DNA of 23,227 nucleotides from a virus: positions 1-23,227 of IMG/VR virus record IMGVR_UViG_3300028559_000200, one strand, 5' to 3'. Every line of letters starts with the position of its first letter. Position 1 is the first letter of the stretch. The translations under genes and the position numbers were made by a program. The notes below the pieces were generated by a model, which made no database searches, was not told the DNA's origin, and was given only the letters and a program-made list of their open reading frames with translations. Shown here one piece after another: positions 9,593 to 15,571 of this stretch.

Positions 9593-9811
9593 ATGAATTC
9601 AAATATGCACATAGAGACTCTAGCCTGGCTTGACAGGCAAATTGATGATATTCATGCACAATCCGTCTTAGTAGGAGAGCTGTTACTAGATGAAGACGAT
9701 CCTAAAATACTTGAAAAATACGATAATAAACTTGCAGAGCTAGAAAAAGAGCTCAACAATATTAACAACAAAATTGAAGTAGAAAGAAGAATGCTCGCTA
9801 AAAAATTATGA
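9593..9811 (+). CDS. Small predicted coiled-coil protein of unknown function (72 aa)
   Basis: The protein is short and charged; heptad-like leucines in ILEKYDNKLAELEKELNNIN and the surrounding residues (about 38-70) predict a helical hairpin or coiled coil. No family was recognised. An alternative start is Met5 at 9605. Its end overlaps the thyX start by 4 nt (ATGA), so the two are probably translationally coupled. It is the first gene of the plus-strand early-type cassette, diverging from the portal gene. The region just upstream (GATAATATACTATATCTG) is AT-rich with possible -10-like words but no clear -35. Confidence 0.75.
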   Translation: MNSNMHIETLAWLDRQIDDIHAQSVLVGELLLDEDDPKILEKYDNKLAELEKELNNINNKIEVERRMLAKKL

Positions 9812-10467
9812 AAGTTACATTAAAAGCCATTACTAGTCCGTCTCCGGAACTCCAAGAAAAAGGTATTAACGATGCCGAAAGGTTTATGGTATATTGTGCC
9901 CGGGTATCCAATCCGGCAAATCAATTTAATACTGATACCTCAGACCGTTTGATCAATTACTGCATTAAGCATCAGCATTGGTCTATATTTGAACAAGCCT
10001 TCTGCACCTTTGAAATTGAAACTTCTAGAGCCGTTGCAGCTCAGATATTGAGACACCGCTCCTTTACCTTTCAGGAATTTAGCCAGCGCTATTCAACAGC
10101 AACTCTTCTTGAACCTTTTGAGTTACGCAAACAAGGTAAAACAAACCGACAGGTAGGAGATGAGGTCTTTACTGTACAAGAGGATCCAAAACTTTTTGCT
10201 AAAATAGATAAGTTGCAAGAAGAACAGATCAACGTATACAATGAAATGATACAACAAGGTATTGCAAGAGAGAGTGCCCGGATGGTCTTACCACTTAACA
10301 CTCAGACGACTTTGTATATGAGTGGATCATGTCGTTCCTTTATTCATTATATTCAATTGAGAGCAAAGGAAGAGACACAGAAAGAGCATCGAGAGGTAGC
10401 GCTTGAGATGAAAAAAGTCTTCTGTGAAGTCTTTCCTAATATTGCAAAAGCCTTAAAATGGGGTTAA
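9808..10467 (+). CDS. thyX: Flavin-dependent thymidylate synthase ThyX
   Basis: ThyX converts dUMP to dTMP using methylene-tetrahydrofolate, with FAD and NAD(P)H as reductant. The signature RHRX7S is present as RHRSFTFQEFS (residues 82-92), followed by QRYS. Other family features include the N-terminal ARVSNP region and the C-terminal SGSCRSFIHYIQLRAKEETQ segment with conserved Arg residues in the substrate site. The length of 219 residues is normal for ThyX. It follows the coiled-coil gene with an ATGA overlap. Together with the dCMP deaminase at 20330 it gives the phage a dCMP-to-dUMP-to-dTMP route independent of a host ThyA. The sequence appears intact, with no inserted intron. Confidence 0.96.
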   Translation: MKVTLKAITSPSPELQEKGINDAERFMVYCARVSNPANQFNTDTSDRLINYCIKHQHWSIFEQAFCTFEIETSRAVAAQILRHRSFTFQEFSQRYSTATLLEPFELRKQGKTNRQVGDEVFTVQEDPKLFAKIDKLQEEQINVYNEMIQQGIARESARMVLPLNTQTTLYMSGSCRSFIHYIQLRAKEETQKEHREVALEMKKVFCEVFPNIAKALKWG

Positions 10468-10476
10468 TATATTATT

Positions 10477-10668
10477 ATGCACGGACGATTTCCAAAACTT
10501 AATAAGCGTTATCTAATTAATGAACTCTTTCCTCTCCTTTCAAAAGAAGAAAAACGTTCTGTTTACTTCCCAACTAAGGAAGACCGATCTAACAGAGGAA
10601 CTAAACAGGACATGAGAATGTCCAGAGAAGAGCAAGAGTTGTACGAAAAACAGTATAAAGCTAAATAA
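10477..10668 (+). CDS. Small basic protein of unknown function (63 aa)
   Basis: A Lys/Arg/Glu-rich soluble protein with no recognised domain. It lies 9 nt after thyX and 1 nt before the GKGD-motif protein, so it looks like a genuine member of the cassette. The upstream sequence (TTAATATATTATT) has no Shine-Dalgarno motif, as for most genes here. Its operon position is the main evidence that it is real. Confidence 0.7.
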   Translation: MHGRFPKLNKRYLINELFPLLSKEEKRSVYFPTKEDRSNRGTKQDMRMSREEQELYEKQYKAK

Positions 10669-10669
10669 T

Positions 10670-10816
10670 ATGACTTCCTCAGCAGCGGGAAAAGGAGACG
10701 ATCCCCGTCCAGTAAAAATACCCAAATATATTAAGAATTTCGATCAAATTAAATGGTCTAAGAACCCGCGTAAACCCACTAAGAATGTGAAGGGAAAGCT
10801 GGTTTATGTGTACTAA
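10670..10816 (+). CDS. Short conserved phage protein with GKGD-xxRP motif (48 aa)
   Basis: The translation begins MTSSAAGKGDDPRPVKIPKY, continues with a Lys/Asn/Pro-rich basic body, and ends KGKLVYVY. Short phage proteins with an N-terminal (A/S)GKGDxPRPV motif followed by an 'xxYxxNFDxIxW/F' segment are widespread as hypotheticals; this one fits (IKNFDQIKW, residues 21-29). That is family knowledge from memory, and the function is unknown. It starts 1 nt after the previous stop (TAATATG), so it belongs to the same transcript. It is easily missed because of its length. Confidence 0.75.
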   Translation: MTSSAAGKGDDPRPVKIPKYIKNFDQIKWSKNPRKPTKNVKGKLVYVY

Positions 10817-10828
10817 TTTGAATAAATA

Positions 10829-10916
10829 TTAGTAGCTCGGAAATACTAAGAGATAAAGCTTATTTGTTGTTGTCGTAACTTCGAATAAGCTCTTTTAGTC
10901 TTTGAAGAGCTATTAA
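10829..10916. other. Long multi-stem hairpin in a convergent intergenic gap
   Basis: Three nested helices can be drawn. Outer: TTAGTAGCTC (10829-10838) with GAGCTATTAA (10907-10916), 10 pairs including one G-U. Middle: ACTAAGAG (10845-10852) with CTTTTAGT (10892-10899), 8 pairs including one G-U. Inner: AGCTTATT (10857-10864) with AATAAGCT (10884-10891), 8 perfect pairs, closing a 19-nt loop. An AUAA bulge separates inner and middle helices, and a 6x7 internal loop separates middle and outer. There is no strong T-run on the plus side; the minus side is followed by a weak U-rich stretch. It may be a bidirectional terminator between the convergent gene sets, a processed small RNA, or a leader controlling the 27-codon ORF that starts at the next base. 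Confidence 0.6.
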
Positions 10917-11000
10917 ATGTTTGAACAAGCTACTTTTTCGATACTCTTTTGTATCTTTATTGCTTTTGTAATTTTAAAGGAGTGCAATAAAAAGGATTAA
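10917..11000 (+). CDS. Possible 27-residue hydrophobic peptide
   Basis: ATG at 10917 opens a 27-codon frame reading MFEQATFSILFCIFIAFVIL and then KECNKKD before TAA. Residues about 5-20 would form a single membrane helix with a positively charged C-terminal end, a plausible layout for a small phage membrane peptide. The start codon lies immediately after the 3' arm of the hairpin, and the only purine-rich stretch that could serve as a ribosome site (GAAGAG) is partly in that arm. The frame overlaps the end of the convergent 138-residue gene by 3 nt. With so few codons a chance frame is possible. Confidence 0.35.
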   Translation: MFEQATFSILFCIFIAFVILKECNKKD

Positions 11001-11413
11001 TCGGTGCCACTTAGCACAGAAATTCCAGACGACCAAGGTCTAAGCTCAAGTTGTGTCTGCTCTCCAGAATACAGGTACTTAACAGCATATTGAGTTAGTT
11101 TACCATAACCTGCCGGGTTTTGGACTATAACATCGATATAACCCGTACTAATTGGTGGAGGTATGTTTATAACTAAGGTGTTATCAAAATTAGTTGAATA
11201 ATTTGAAGGTAAGAGCTTGTAAGCTGTAAAGCCTGGATTATTAGCAGATAGTTTAGGAATAGCTGAAAAAGGGTTATAAAATGTAGTGCCAGAGAGAGGC
11301 GCCCCGGAGAGATATACTGCTTGTAGCTGCATAAAGGATTTGCCGTAAACGTTAAAAGTTGCAGATAAGCCTACAAAAGCTACTGGGGTATATGGTTTAG
11401 TTAAAAATATCAT
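10997..11413 (-). CDS. Putative virion protein with Ig/IPT-like fold (138 aa)
   Basis: The sequence alternates short hydrophobic strands with Gly/Ser/Pro turns. The pattern FNVYGKSFMQLQAVYLSG, later VINIPPPISTGYIDVIVQNP, then a GYGKLTQYAV strand, is what IPT/TIG-type immunoglobulin-like domains look like ('G-x-x-F...V.....P......V.V.N..G'). This reading comes from motif memory. The ATG overlaps the gp15 stop by 1 nt, so it is cotranscribed with gp15 and is probably a small neck, tail or decoration component. No signal peptide or membrane segment is seen. Confidence 0.78.
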   Translation of the reverse strand: MIFLTKPYTPVAFVGLSATFNVYGKSFMQLQAVYLSGAPLSGTTFYNPFSAIPKLSANNPGFTAYKLLPSNYSTNFDNTLVINIPPPISTGYIDVIVQNPAGYGKLTQYAVKYLYSGEQTQLELRPWSSGISVLSGTD

Positions 11414-12147
11414 TAGTTAATAATACTTGGTTGAGGTTGAGCTGAAAGAACTTTGCGTTCAGTTGTCAGTTCATTAAGGGCGTCAAGAGAGAGCATAGAG
11501 TTGAGACCTGATTCAGTAGAGTAGTTAGAATTAATGGTAAAGATTGTAGCTTCAGGGCCTGAAGGCTTTGATTTAAACAACCAACCCTTAAAGGTGAATG
11601 AAGTTGTACCTTCTACTCTAGCTACTGTTGTTGAATTGATATCATAAGGATAGGTTGCTGTGATGTTACCTGACCAAACAACTTGAGATCTAATTTCATA
11701 ATCAGGCATTGAAGGGGTACGCCAAGATATGATAATATAAGGGTCAAAATAAGGAACAAAATTAGTTACAATTTGATCGTAATCCTCTTGAAATCGAGTT
11801 AAGATTGTCATATTGATTGCTAGGTCAATAGGTACGGGTTGTAAAAGTTTATTAGTTTGAGTTGGGCTAGTTGAGGTCATATAAGAGCCCTGAATCTTAT
11901 TAAAAACTCTATTAGGGTCTCTTGAAATGCCTCCATTAGTTAAAGCTATAACAGGCAGTTGAAGGTTCTGAGCCTTATCTAATAAATCTGCCAGTACCCG
12001 TTGCTTAGGTGCATAGACAAAGCGGCAACGAATAGAATCCTGAGGTTCTCTTAAGTTATTATAGCGCTTGATCGTAATATCGTCCATGGCACTTGCAAAC
12101 ATCTGAATCATTGTTGAGATTTCGAACGAATAGGTATATTTCCTCAC
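11413..12147 (-). CDS. 15: Tail sheath stabiliser / completion protein, T4 gp15 family
   Basis: T4 gp15 caps the proximal end of the contractile sheath and tube and joins the tail to the neck. The order of motifs follows T4 gp15 as I recall it: an N-terminal region with MDDITIKRYN (T4 has a 'NIQIKR' segment), IRCRFVYAPKQRVLADLLDK (T4 'IRVPITYASKEHFMMKL'), ATLTRF-type ILTRFQEDYDQIVTNFVPYF (T4 'IFTRYEDDMFQIVEQILPYF'), and the late FTFKGWLFKSKP (T4 'FEVNGWMYPP'). At 244 residues it is slightly shorter than T4 gp15 (272). The start is GTG, placed 5 nt after a CATAAATA late element; an ATG further in (residue 13) would remove conserved-looking sequence. It diverges from an HNH endonuclease gene across a 44-nt gap. 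Confidence 0.85.
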   Translation of the reverse strand: MRKYTYSFEISTMIQMFASAMDDITIKRYNNLREPQDSIRCRFVYAPKQRVLADLLDKAQNLQLPVIALTNGGISRDPNRVFNKIQGSYMTSTSPTQTNKLLQPVPIDLAINMTILTRFQEDYDQIVTNFVPYFDPYIIISWRTPSMPDYEIRSQVVWSGNITATYPYDINSTTVARVEGTTSFTFKGWLFKSKPSGPEATIFTINSNYSTESGLNSMLSLDALNELTTERKVLSAQPQPSIIN

Positions 12148-12152
12148 AACTA

Positions 12153-12160
12153 TATTTATG
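12153..12160 (-). promoter_or_regulatory. T4-like late promoter element (CATAAATA) for gp15
   Basis: The reverse strand reads CATAAATA followed by TAGTT and the GTG start of gp15. At this spacing a T4-type late start site would fall on or next to the initiation codon. Confidence 0.45.
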
Positions 12161-12191
12161 TAGTTCCTTTGAAACTAGAATAAATATGTAT

Positions 12192-12953
12192 ATGGATTAC
12201 GCACGTCATTATAACAAACTTATAGAACGTGCACCAAAAATAAAACCTTTAAACTATTATACAGAAGGGCATCATATTAAACCGCGATGTATGGGTGGTA
12301 CTAATGCAGATGGAATTGCATATCTAACACCTGAAGAGCATTATATAGCTCATTTATTTCTTGTTAAAATCTATCCTGATAATCAATCTTTAGTTTATGC
12401 AGCTAATATGATGACTGTAAGTAGGGATGGGTCTAGAGCTAATAACAAAAAATATGGTTGGTTGAGAAAAAAGTGTGCTATAGCTGCTAGTTTAACACAT
12501 AAAGGGAGAAAAAGATCAGAACAAACTAGATCAAAAATAGCTGAGAGTAGAAAAGGAATAAAACTTTCTGAGCAACATCGACAAAACATTAAAAAAGCTT
12601 TAATCGGTAAATCAAGACCACCCGAAGTTATAGCTAAAATTAAAGCAGCTCAAAAGGGAAGACCGTTAACACCAAAACAAGAAGCAGCTAGGTTAGCTAA
12701 GATAGGTAAACCTAGAACAGAAGAACAAAAGCGCAAACAAAGCTTAGCAATGATGGGTAGAAAACTAACACCTGAACAGTTAGCCAATAGGGGTCCCCGC
12801 GGGCCTATGTCAGAAAAACAACGACAGGCGATTAGTGCTGCAAGAAAAGGACAACCTTCAAATAGAAAAGGTAAAAGTATGTCTGAAGAACATCGCCGTA
12901 AAATAAGTGAATCTAATAAGCGCACTTATGCTTTAAAACATAATTTACTTTAA
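12192..12953 (+). CDS. Free-standing HNH homing endonuclease with NUMOD3 repeats
   Basis: The N-terminal HNH nuclease module runs from about residue 23 to 60: a HHIKPRCMGG motif (His27-His28) then LTPEEHYIAHLFL (His50, His54). The rest is a chain of NUMOD3-type DNA-binding motifs (S/T-E/P-E-x-R-x-K-I...A-x-x-G-K/R), recognisable at RKRSEQTRSKIAESRKG, KLSEQHRQNIKKALIGK, PMSEKQRQAISAARKG and SMSEEHRRKISESNK. I chose the ATG at 12192 (MDYARHYNKLIERA) because it aligns with the start of the second HNH gene (MNYQSIYNKIITRA). An ATG two codons earlier is also possible; the longer frame from 12093 would run back into gp15. The gene sits on the opposite strand to its neighbours, between gp15 and a 119-residue gene, and its end overlaps the latter by 9 nt: a typical mobile intergenic insertion. 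Confidence 0.9.
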   Translation: MDYARHYNKLIERAPKIKPLNYYTEGHHIKPRCMGGTNADGIAYLTPEEHYIAHLFLVKIYPDNQSLVYAANMMTVSRDGSRANNKKYGWLRKKCAIAASLTHKGRKRSEQTRSKIAESRKGIKLSEQHRQNIKKALIGKSRPPEVIAKIKAAQKGRPLTPKQEAARLAKIGKPRTEEQKRKQSLAMMGRKLTPEQLANRGPRGPMSEKQRQAISAARKGQPSNRKGKSMSEEHRRKISESNKRTYALKHNLL

Positions 12954-13304
12954 AGAATCTTCTTCCCCGGCTTCTAAAACATACTTTAGAACTTCGAGCT
13001 GTACTTTAGCCTTTCCCTTAACATACTTCTTAGCATTAACAGCATCTAAGACCTCGTTAGATCTCTGGTCTACATAACTCTGAATAAACTTTAAGACTTC
13101 TCCGCCTCGGGAGGACATAAACTCCTTAGCATCCTCATTACAAATCTCTTTATAATCTGGATCGTCTGGATCAATCTCCCCGGATTCAATCTTTTCTCTA
13201 AACCCCTCTAGGTACTGGTTTTGACGGCCCTTATAGAACTTCCGTATAGCTTTACGAAAAAGTATAAACTCTTGTTCTTTAATTTGTTCTATGTCAACAA
13301 CCAT
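12945..13304 (-). CDS. Unknown charged helical protein (119 aa)
   Basis: A highly charged (Glu/Lys/Asp-rich), predicted all-helical protein with no recognised motif. It contains an acidic SGEIDPDDPDYKE stretch (about residues 41-53) and two amphipathic helices after it. The stop overlaps the end of the convergent HNH gene. The start codon lies within a small inverted repeat (CCATAA...TTATGG, 13301-13318) that could fold over the start in the mRNA. It follows the metallopeptidase-like gene by 31 nt in the same direction. Function unknown. Confidence 0.75.
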   Translation of the reverse strand: MVVDIEQIKEQEFILFRKAIRKFYKGRQNQYLEGFREKIESGEIDPDDPDYKEICNEDAKEFMSSRGGEVLKFIQSYVDQRSNEVLDAVNAKKYVKGKAKVQLEVLKYVLEAGEEDSLK

Positions 13305-13318
13305 AAAAACAATTATGG
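13301..13318 (-). promoter_or_regulatory. Small hairpin over the start codon of the 119-residue gene
   Basis: CCATAA and TTATGG form a 6-bp stem with a 6-nt loop; the ATG of the downstream gene is inside one arm. The stem is weak and AT-rich, and a regulatory role is speculative. Confidence 0.25.
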
Positions 13319-13335
13319 CTTATAGAACAATAATG

Positions 13336-13908
13336 CTACCTATAATATCTCAAATACTCAGTCTTAGGGTTATGGTACTCTACAAGGGGTAAGATCTGTT
13401 CTGGCATCCGACGAACGATCTTGGGATCGTTGTAAGGAAAGGGATACCATTTGCGATTGCGATACGTTGCCCAATAAGAGAAAAGATATGAATTAACCTG
13501 CTGACGGTACTTGGTCATATTAATATCTAGTTTAAACTTTTTAATCTTCTTCTCCGTTCTCTTCTCACAATCCCACTCCAACTCGATAGTATCCTTGAAA
13601 GCCTGAACAAGTCTGTCGTCAGCATACTTTGTACCTGAACACCATTTCTCAATCATTGTAATCCCAGCATCAGCCTTGCCCCACAATGGATGCTTCTCTA
13701 AAAACTGATCCATATGACAGGACTCGTGGACTAAGACATCCAGCCAGTCTTCTTTTTGTGCTGCTACTTTAAGATCGATATCATCAAAGTATCCTGAGCA
13801 CTTAATACCATCTGTGTCTACATGTTTAGAAGGCACGAGATGGAACCCAATGCCATGCTTCTGGCAATCAGTAGCAACCTTAGCTACTAGCTTTTGAACA
13901 TTTGTCAT
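13336..13908 (-). CDS. Putative zinc metallopeptidase (HExxH protein, 190 aa)
   Basis: Residues 58-67 read VLVHESCHMD, giving HExxH at His61-Glu62-His65, the zinc-binding and catalytic core of zincin metallopeptidases. A third ligand may be supplied by one of the acidic residues in IELEWDCEKRTEKK further on. The rest is not assigned to a named family; the C-terminal third is aromatic-rich (SYLFSYWATYRNRKWYPFPY). No signal peptide is present, so cytoplasmic action is expected. Similar single-domain HExxH proteins occur in large phages with unknown substrates. Its start overlaps the stop of the epimerase gene (ATGA), indicating coupled translation. Confidence 0.75.
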   Translation of the reverse strand: MTNVQKLVAKVATDCQKHGIGFHLVPSKHVDTDGIKCSGYFDDIDLKVAAQKEDWLDVLVHESCHMDQFLEKHPLWGKADAGITMIEKWCSGTKYADDRLVQAFKDTIELEWDCEKRTEKKIKKFKLDINMTKYRQQVNSYLFSYWATYRNRKWYPFPYNDPKIVRRMPEQILPLVEYHNPKTEYLRYYR

Positions 13909-14762
13909 GTTAAGTTACGGGCTAGGGTAGAGATGTCCCGGAGCAACGATGTCTGGGTATTAGGAAGCTGCAGTCCCAGGTCATCAATCTTTTTAGTAGA
14001 CAAGACACAGTTTGAACGATTAGCCTTAGTATTAAGATCCTTTAGATCAATGAACCGCCATCTTGAATTCTTTAAACCTCTCTCCTTCATAATCTGAACG
14101 ACCTCTTCGGCTTTTACTGGTTCAGGATTAACAACATTATAAATCCCGTAATCAGGCTTGGCGCTAATAAACCGAACTACAAACTCATCAAAGTCATTGA
14201 GAGAAGTAACTGAATTAAGTTCATTAATGAGGGTGTCGTAATTGAGAAGTTTACTGAAATAGTTCTTCCGAGTCAAGATATCAGTAAAAGGAATTCTAAT
14301 TCTAAGAACATAGCAGTTAAATTCTTTAGCAAAAGTCTCAAATACATGTTTACACTTTGAATAATAAGAAGATTCATTCGAGTAGATTCCAAAGTTTGGT
14401 GTATCTTCCTCAGTAAATTCTTTTTCATAACCGGAATAAATGCATCCAGAACCTATATGAATAAGAGGGATACCATAAGTATGACAAATTCGAACAACAT
14501 TTAAAGGGTATAAAACATTGTAGCTGTAGCAGAGCTCTTTATTGTCTTCGCAAAAATCAACATTTGGTACCCCTGTTAGTCCAAAAGCTATAATAATTTC
14601 TTTAATTTCAATATTATTTTCTTTTATATATTTCTCAAACACAGACGGATTAGTATAATCAAGCTCTGACTGAGAAAAATGTTTAAACGAAATATTATTT
14701 TTACGAAAATAGTGTGCTAAATGCGTACCAACAAAACCTTTACCGAGAATAACAGTTACCAT
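13905..14762 (-). CDS. NAD(P)-dependent nucleotide-sugar epimerase/reductase (RmlD / NRS-ER-like)
   Basis: An extended short-chain dehydrogenase with the dinucleotide motif GKGFVG (Gly7, Gly9, Gly12) and the catalytic pair Tyr134-xxx-Lys138 in SSYYSKCKH. The central region FGLTGVPNVDFCED, then GSGCIYS, FTEEDTPNFG, LRIRIPF, YNVVNPEP and the late RSNCVLSTKKI follows, as I recall it, the bifunctional 3,5-epimerase/4-reductase (NRS/ER, UER1) family that completes UDP- or dTDP-rhamnose synthesis in plants and giant viruses; plain RmlD reductases are close relatives. The length of 285 residues fits. The likely role is making a deoxysugar nucleotide for glycosylating virion components, DNA or the host surface, but no glycosyltransferase is visible in this window. 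The gene begins a three-gene minus-strand group with the metallopeptidase and the 119-residue gene. Confidence 0.82.
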   Translation of the reverse strand: MVTVILGKGFVGTHLAHYFRKNNISFKHFSQSELDYTNPSVFEKYIKENNIEIKEIIIAFGLTGVPNVDFCEDNKELCYSYNVLYPLNVVRICHTYGIPLIHIGSGCIYSGYEKEFTEEDTPNFGIYSNESSYYSKCKHVFETFAKEFNCYVLRIRIPFTDILTRKNYFSKLLNYDTLINELNSVTSLNDFDEFVVRFISAKPDYGIYNVVNPEPVKAEEVVQIMKERGLKNSRWRFIDLKDLNTKANRSNCVLSTKKIDDLGLQLPNTQTSLLRDISTLARNLT

Positions 14763-14797
14763 AAAACTATATTATTAGCATTTTATAAAATATCAAG

Positions 14798-14865
14798 AAA
14801 AAACAGCTGGTATAAATTGTTTAACAGTAAATTGCAATGAACTATCAATACGTTTATACCAGCTG
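14798..14865 (-). terminator. Possible intrinsic terminator upstream of the epimerase gene
   Basis: A perfect 13-bp inverted repeat, CAGCTGGTATAAA (14804-14816) with TTTATACCAGCTG (14853-14865), encloses a 36-nt loop. On the minus strand the stem is followed directly by TTTTTTCTT (14803 downward), the usual terminator tail. The loop is long for a terminator, so another role for the inverted repeat is possible. It would stop transcripts that run left from the GMP reductase operon antisense to the second HNH gene. Confidence 0.45.
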
Positions 14866-14911
14866 CATTGTATTTAAGTAGAGAATAAATAATATTGCAA
14901 TGAACTATCAA
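14831..14911 (+). repeat. 18-bp direct repeat of the HNH start region
   Basis: ATTGCAATGAACTATCAA occurs at 14831-14848 and again at 14894-14911. The second copy holds the start codon and first codons (MNYQ) of the HNH gene. The first copy opens a 14-codon frame (MNYQYVYTSCIVFK) with faint similarity to the following HNH codons, as if it were a degenerate duplicate of the gene start. Confidence 0.85.
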
Positions 14912-15568
14912 AGTATTTACAACAAAATTATCACTCGTGCTCGTAATAGAGTAATTAATAATAATGATTATTACGAGCTGCACCATATTAAACCAAAATG
15001 TATGGGTGGTCAAGACATACCTGAAAATTTAGTGCACTTAACCGCTAGTGAACATTATATTTGTCATTTACTTCTTTCGAGATTACACCCTAATAATATT
15101 GGATTAATAAGAGCGGTTATGTTTATGAGTTCATGTTCATGGTATCATAAACAACCAAAAAATAAAACTTATAGTATTTATAGACGAAAATTTCATGAGT
15201 ACTACATGAATAAAAGAATAAAAAGAAATTGTCAGGTTTGTAATAAAGAAATGTTGGTAGTAAAAAATTTAGAAAAAACTAAAAAATATTGCTCAAAAGA
15301 GTGTTTAACAGAATCTAATAGAACAGCAAAAGATATAGAAATAAACTGTAAAAATTGTAATAAAAAAATTATTAAAAAAAGTTATACCTCAAAAGTATTT
15401 TGTTGTATGGAATGTTATGACAAATATAGAGGTAAACACCTTGTAAGAAGAAAACAAACTACAAAGAAAAATTGTTTATTTTGTAGCAAAGAAATGGAAT
15501 TAATGCCCCACTTAAAAGAACAAAAATTCTGTTCACATAGTTGTTCGAGTAATTATAGAAAAAAATAA
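14900..15568 (+). CDS. HNH homing endonuclease with three C-terminal zinc fingers
   Basis: The HNH core is at residues 25-60: HHIKPKCMGG (His28-His29), Asn43 in PENLVHL, and ASEHYICHLLL (His52, His56). It closely parallels the other HNH gene over the first 60 residues. The C-terminal half differs: instead of NUMOD3 repeats there are three Cys4 modules of the form CxxC...CxxxC, at Cys111/114/131/135, Cys150/153/168/172 and Cys192/195/211/215, likely treble-clef-type zinc fingers used for site recognition. The gene is very AT-rich and Lys/Asn-rich compared with neighbours, a sign of recent transfer. It lies on the strand opposite to its neighbours, between GMP reductase (3-nt gap to its stop) and the epimerase. 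AATAAATA ends 8 nt before the ATG. Confidence 0.9.
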   Translation: MNYQSIYNKIITRARNRVINNNDYYELHHIKPKCMGGQDIPENLVHLTASEHYICHLLLSRLHPNNIGLIRAVMFMSSCSWYHKQPKNKTYSIYRRKFHEYYMNKRIKRNCQVCNKEMLVVKNLEKTKKYCSKECLTESNRTAKDIEINCKNCNKKIIKKSYTSKVFCCMECYDKYRGKHLVRRKQTTKKNCLFCSKEMELMPHLKEQKFCSHSCSSNYRKK

Positions 15569-15571
15569 TGC

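Noticed and set aside
12093-12191. Extended HNH start at 12093
   Set aside because: It would overlap the start of gp15 on the other strand, and the extra residues do not match the second HNH protein, which begins at the position equivalent to 12192.
12395-12925. Minus-strand frames inside the first HNH gene (12395-12589, 12650-12925)
   Set aside because: They are antisense to the clearly coding NUMOD3 region, with no operon fit or ribosome site.
14783-15013. 76-codon minus-strand frame over the HNH start
   Set aside because: It is antisense to the HNH gene and its hairpin, very hydrophobic from AT-rich codons, and shows the direct repeat twice (VLIVHCN-like). A chance frame.
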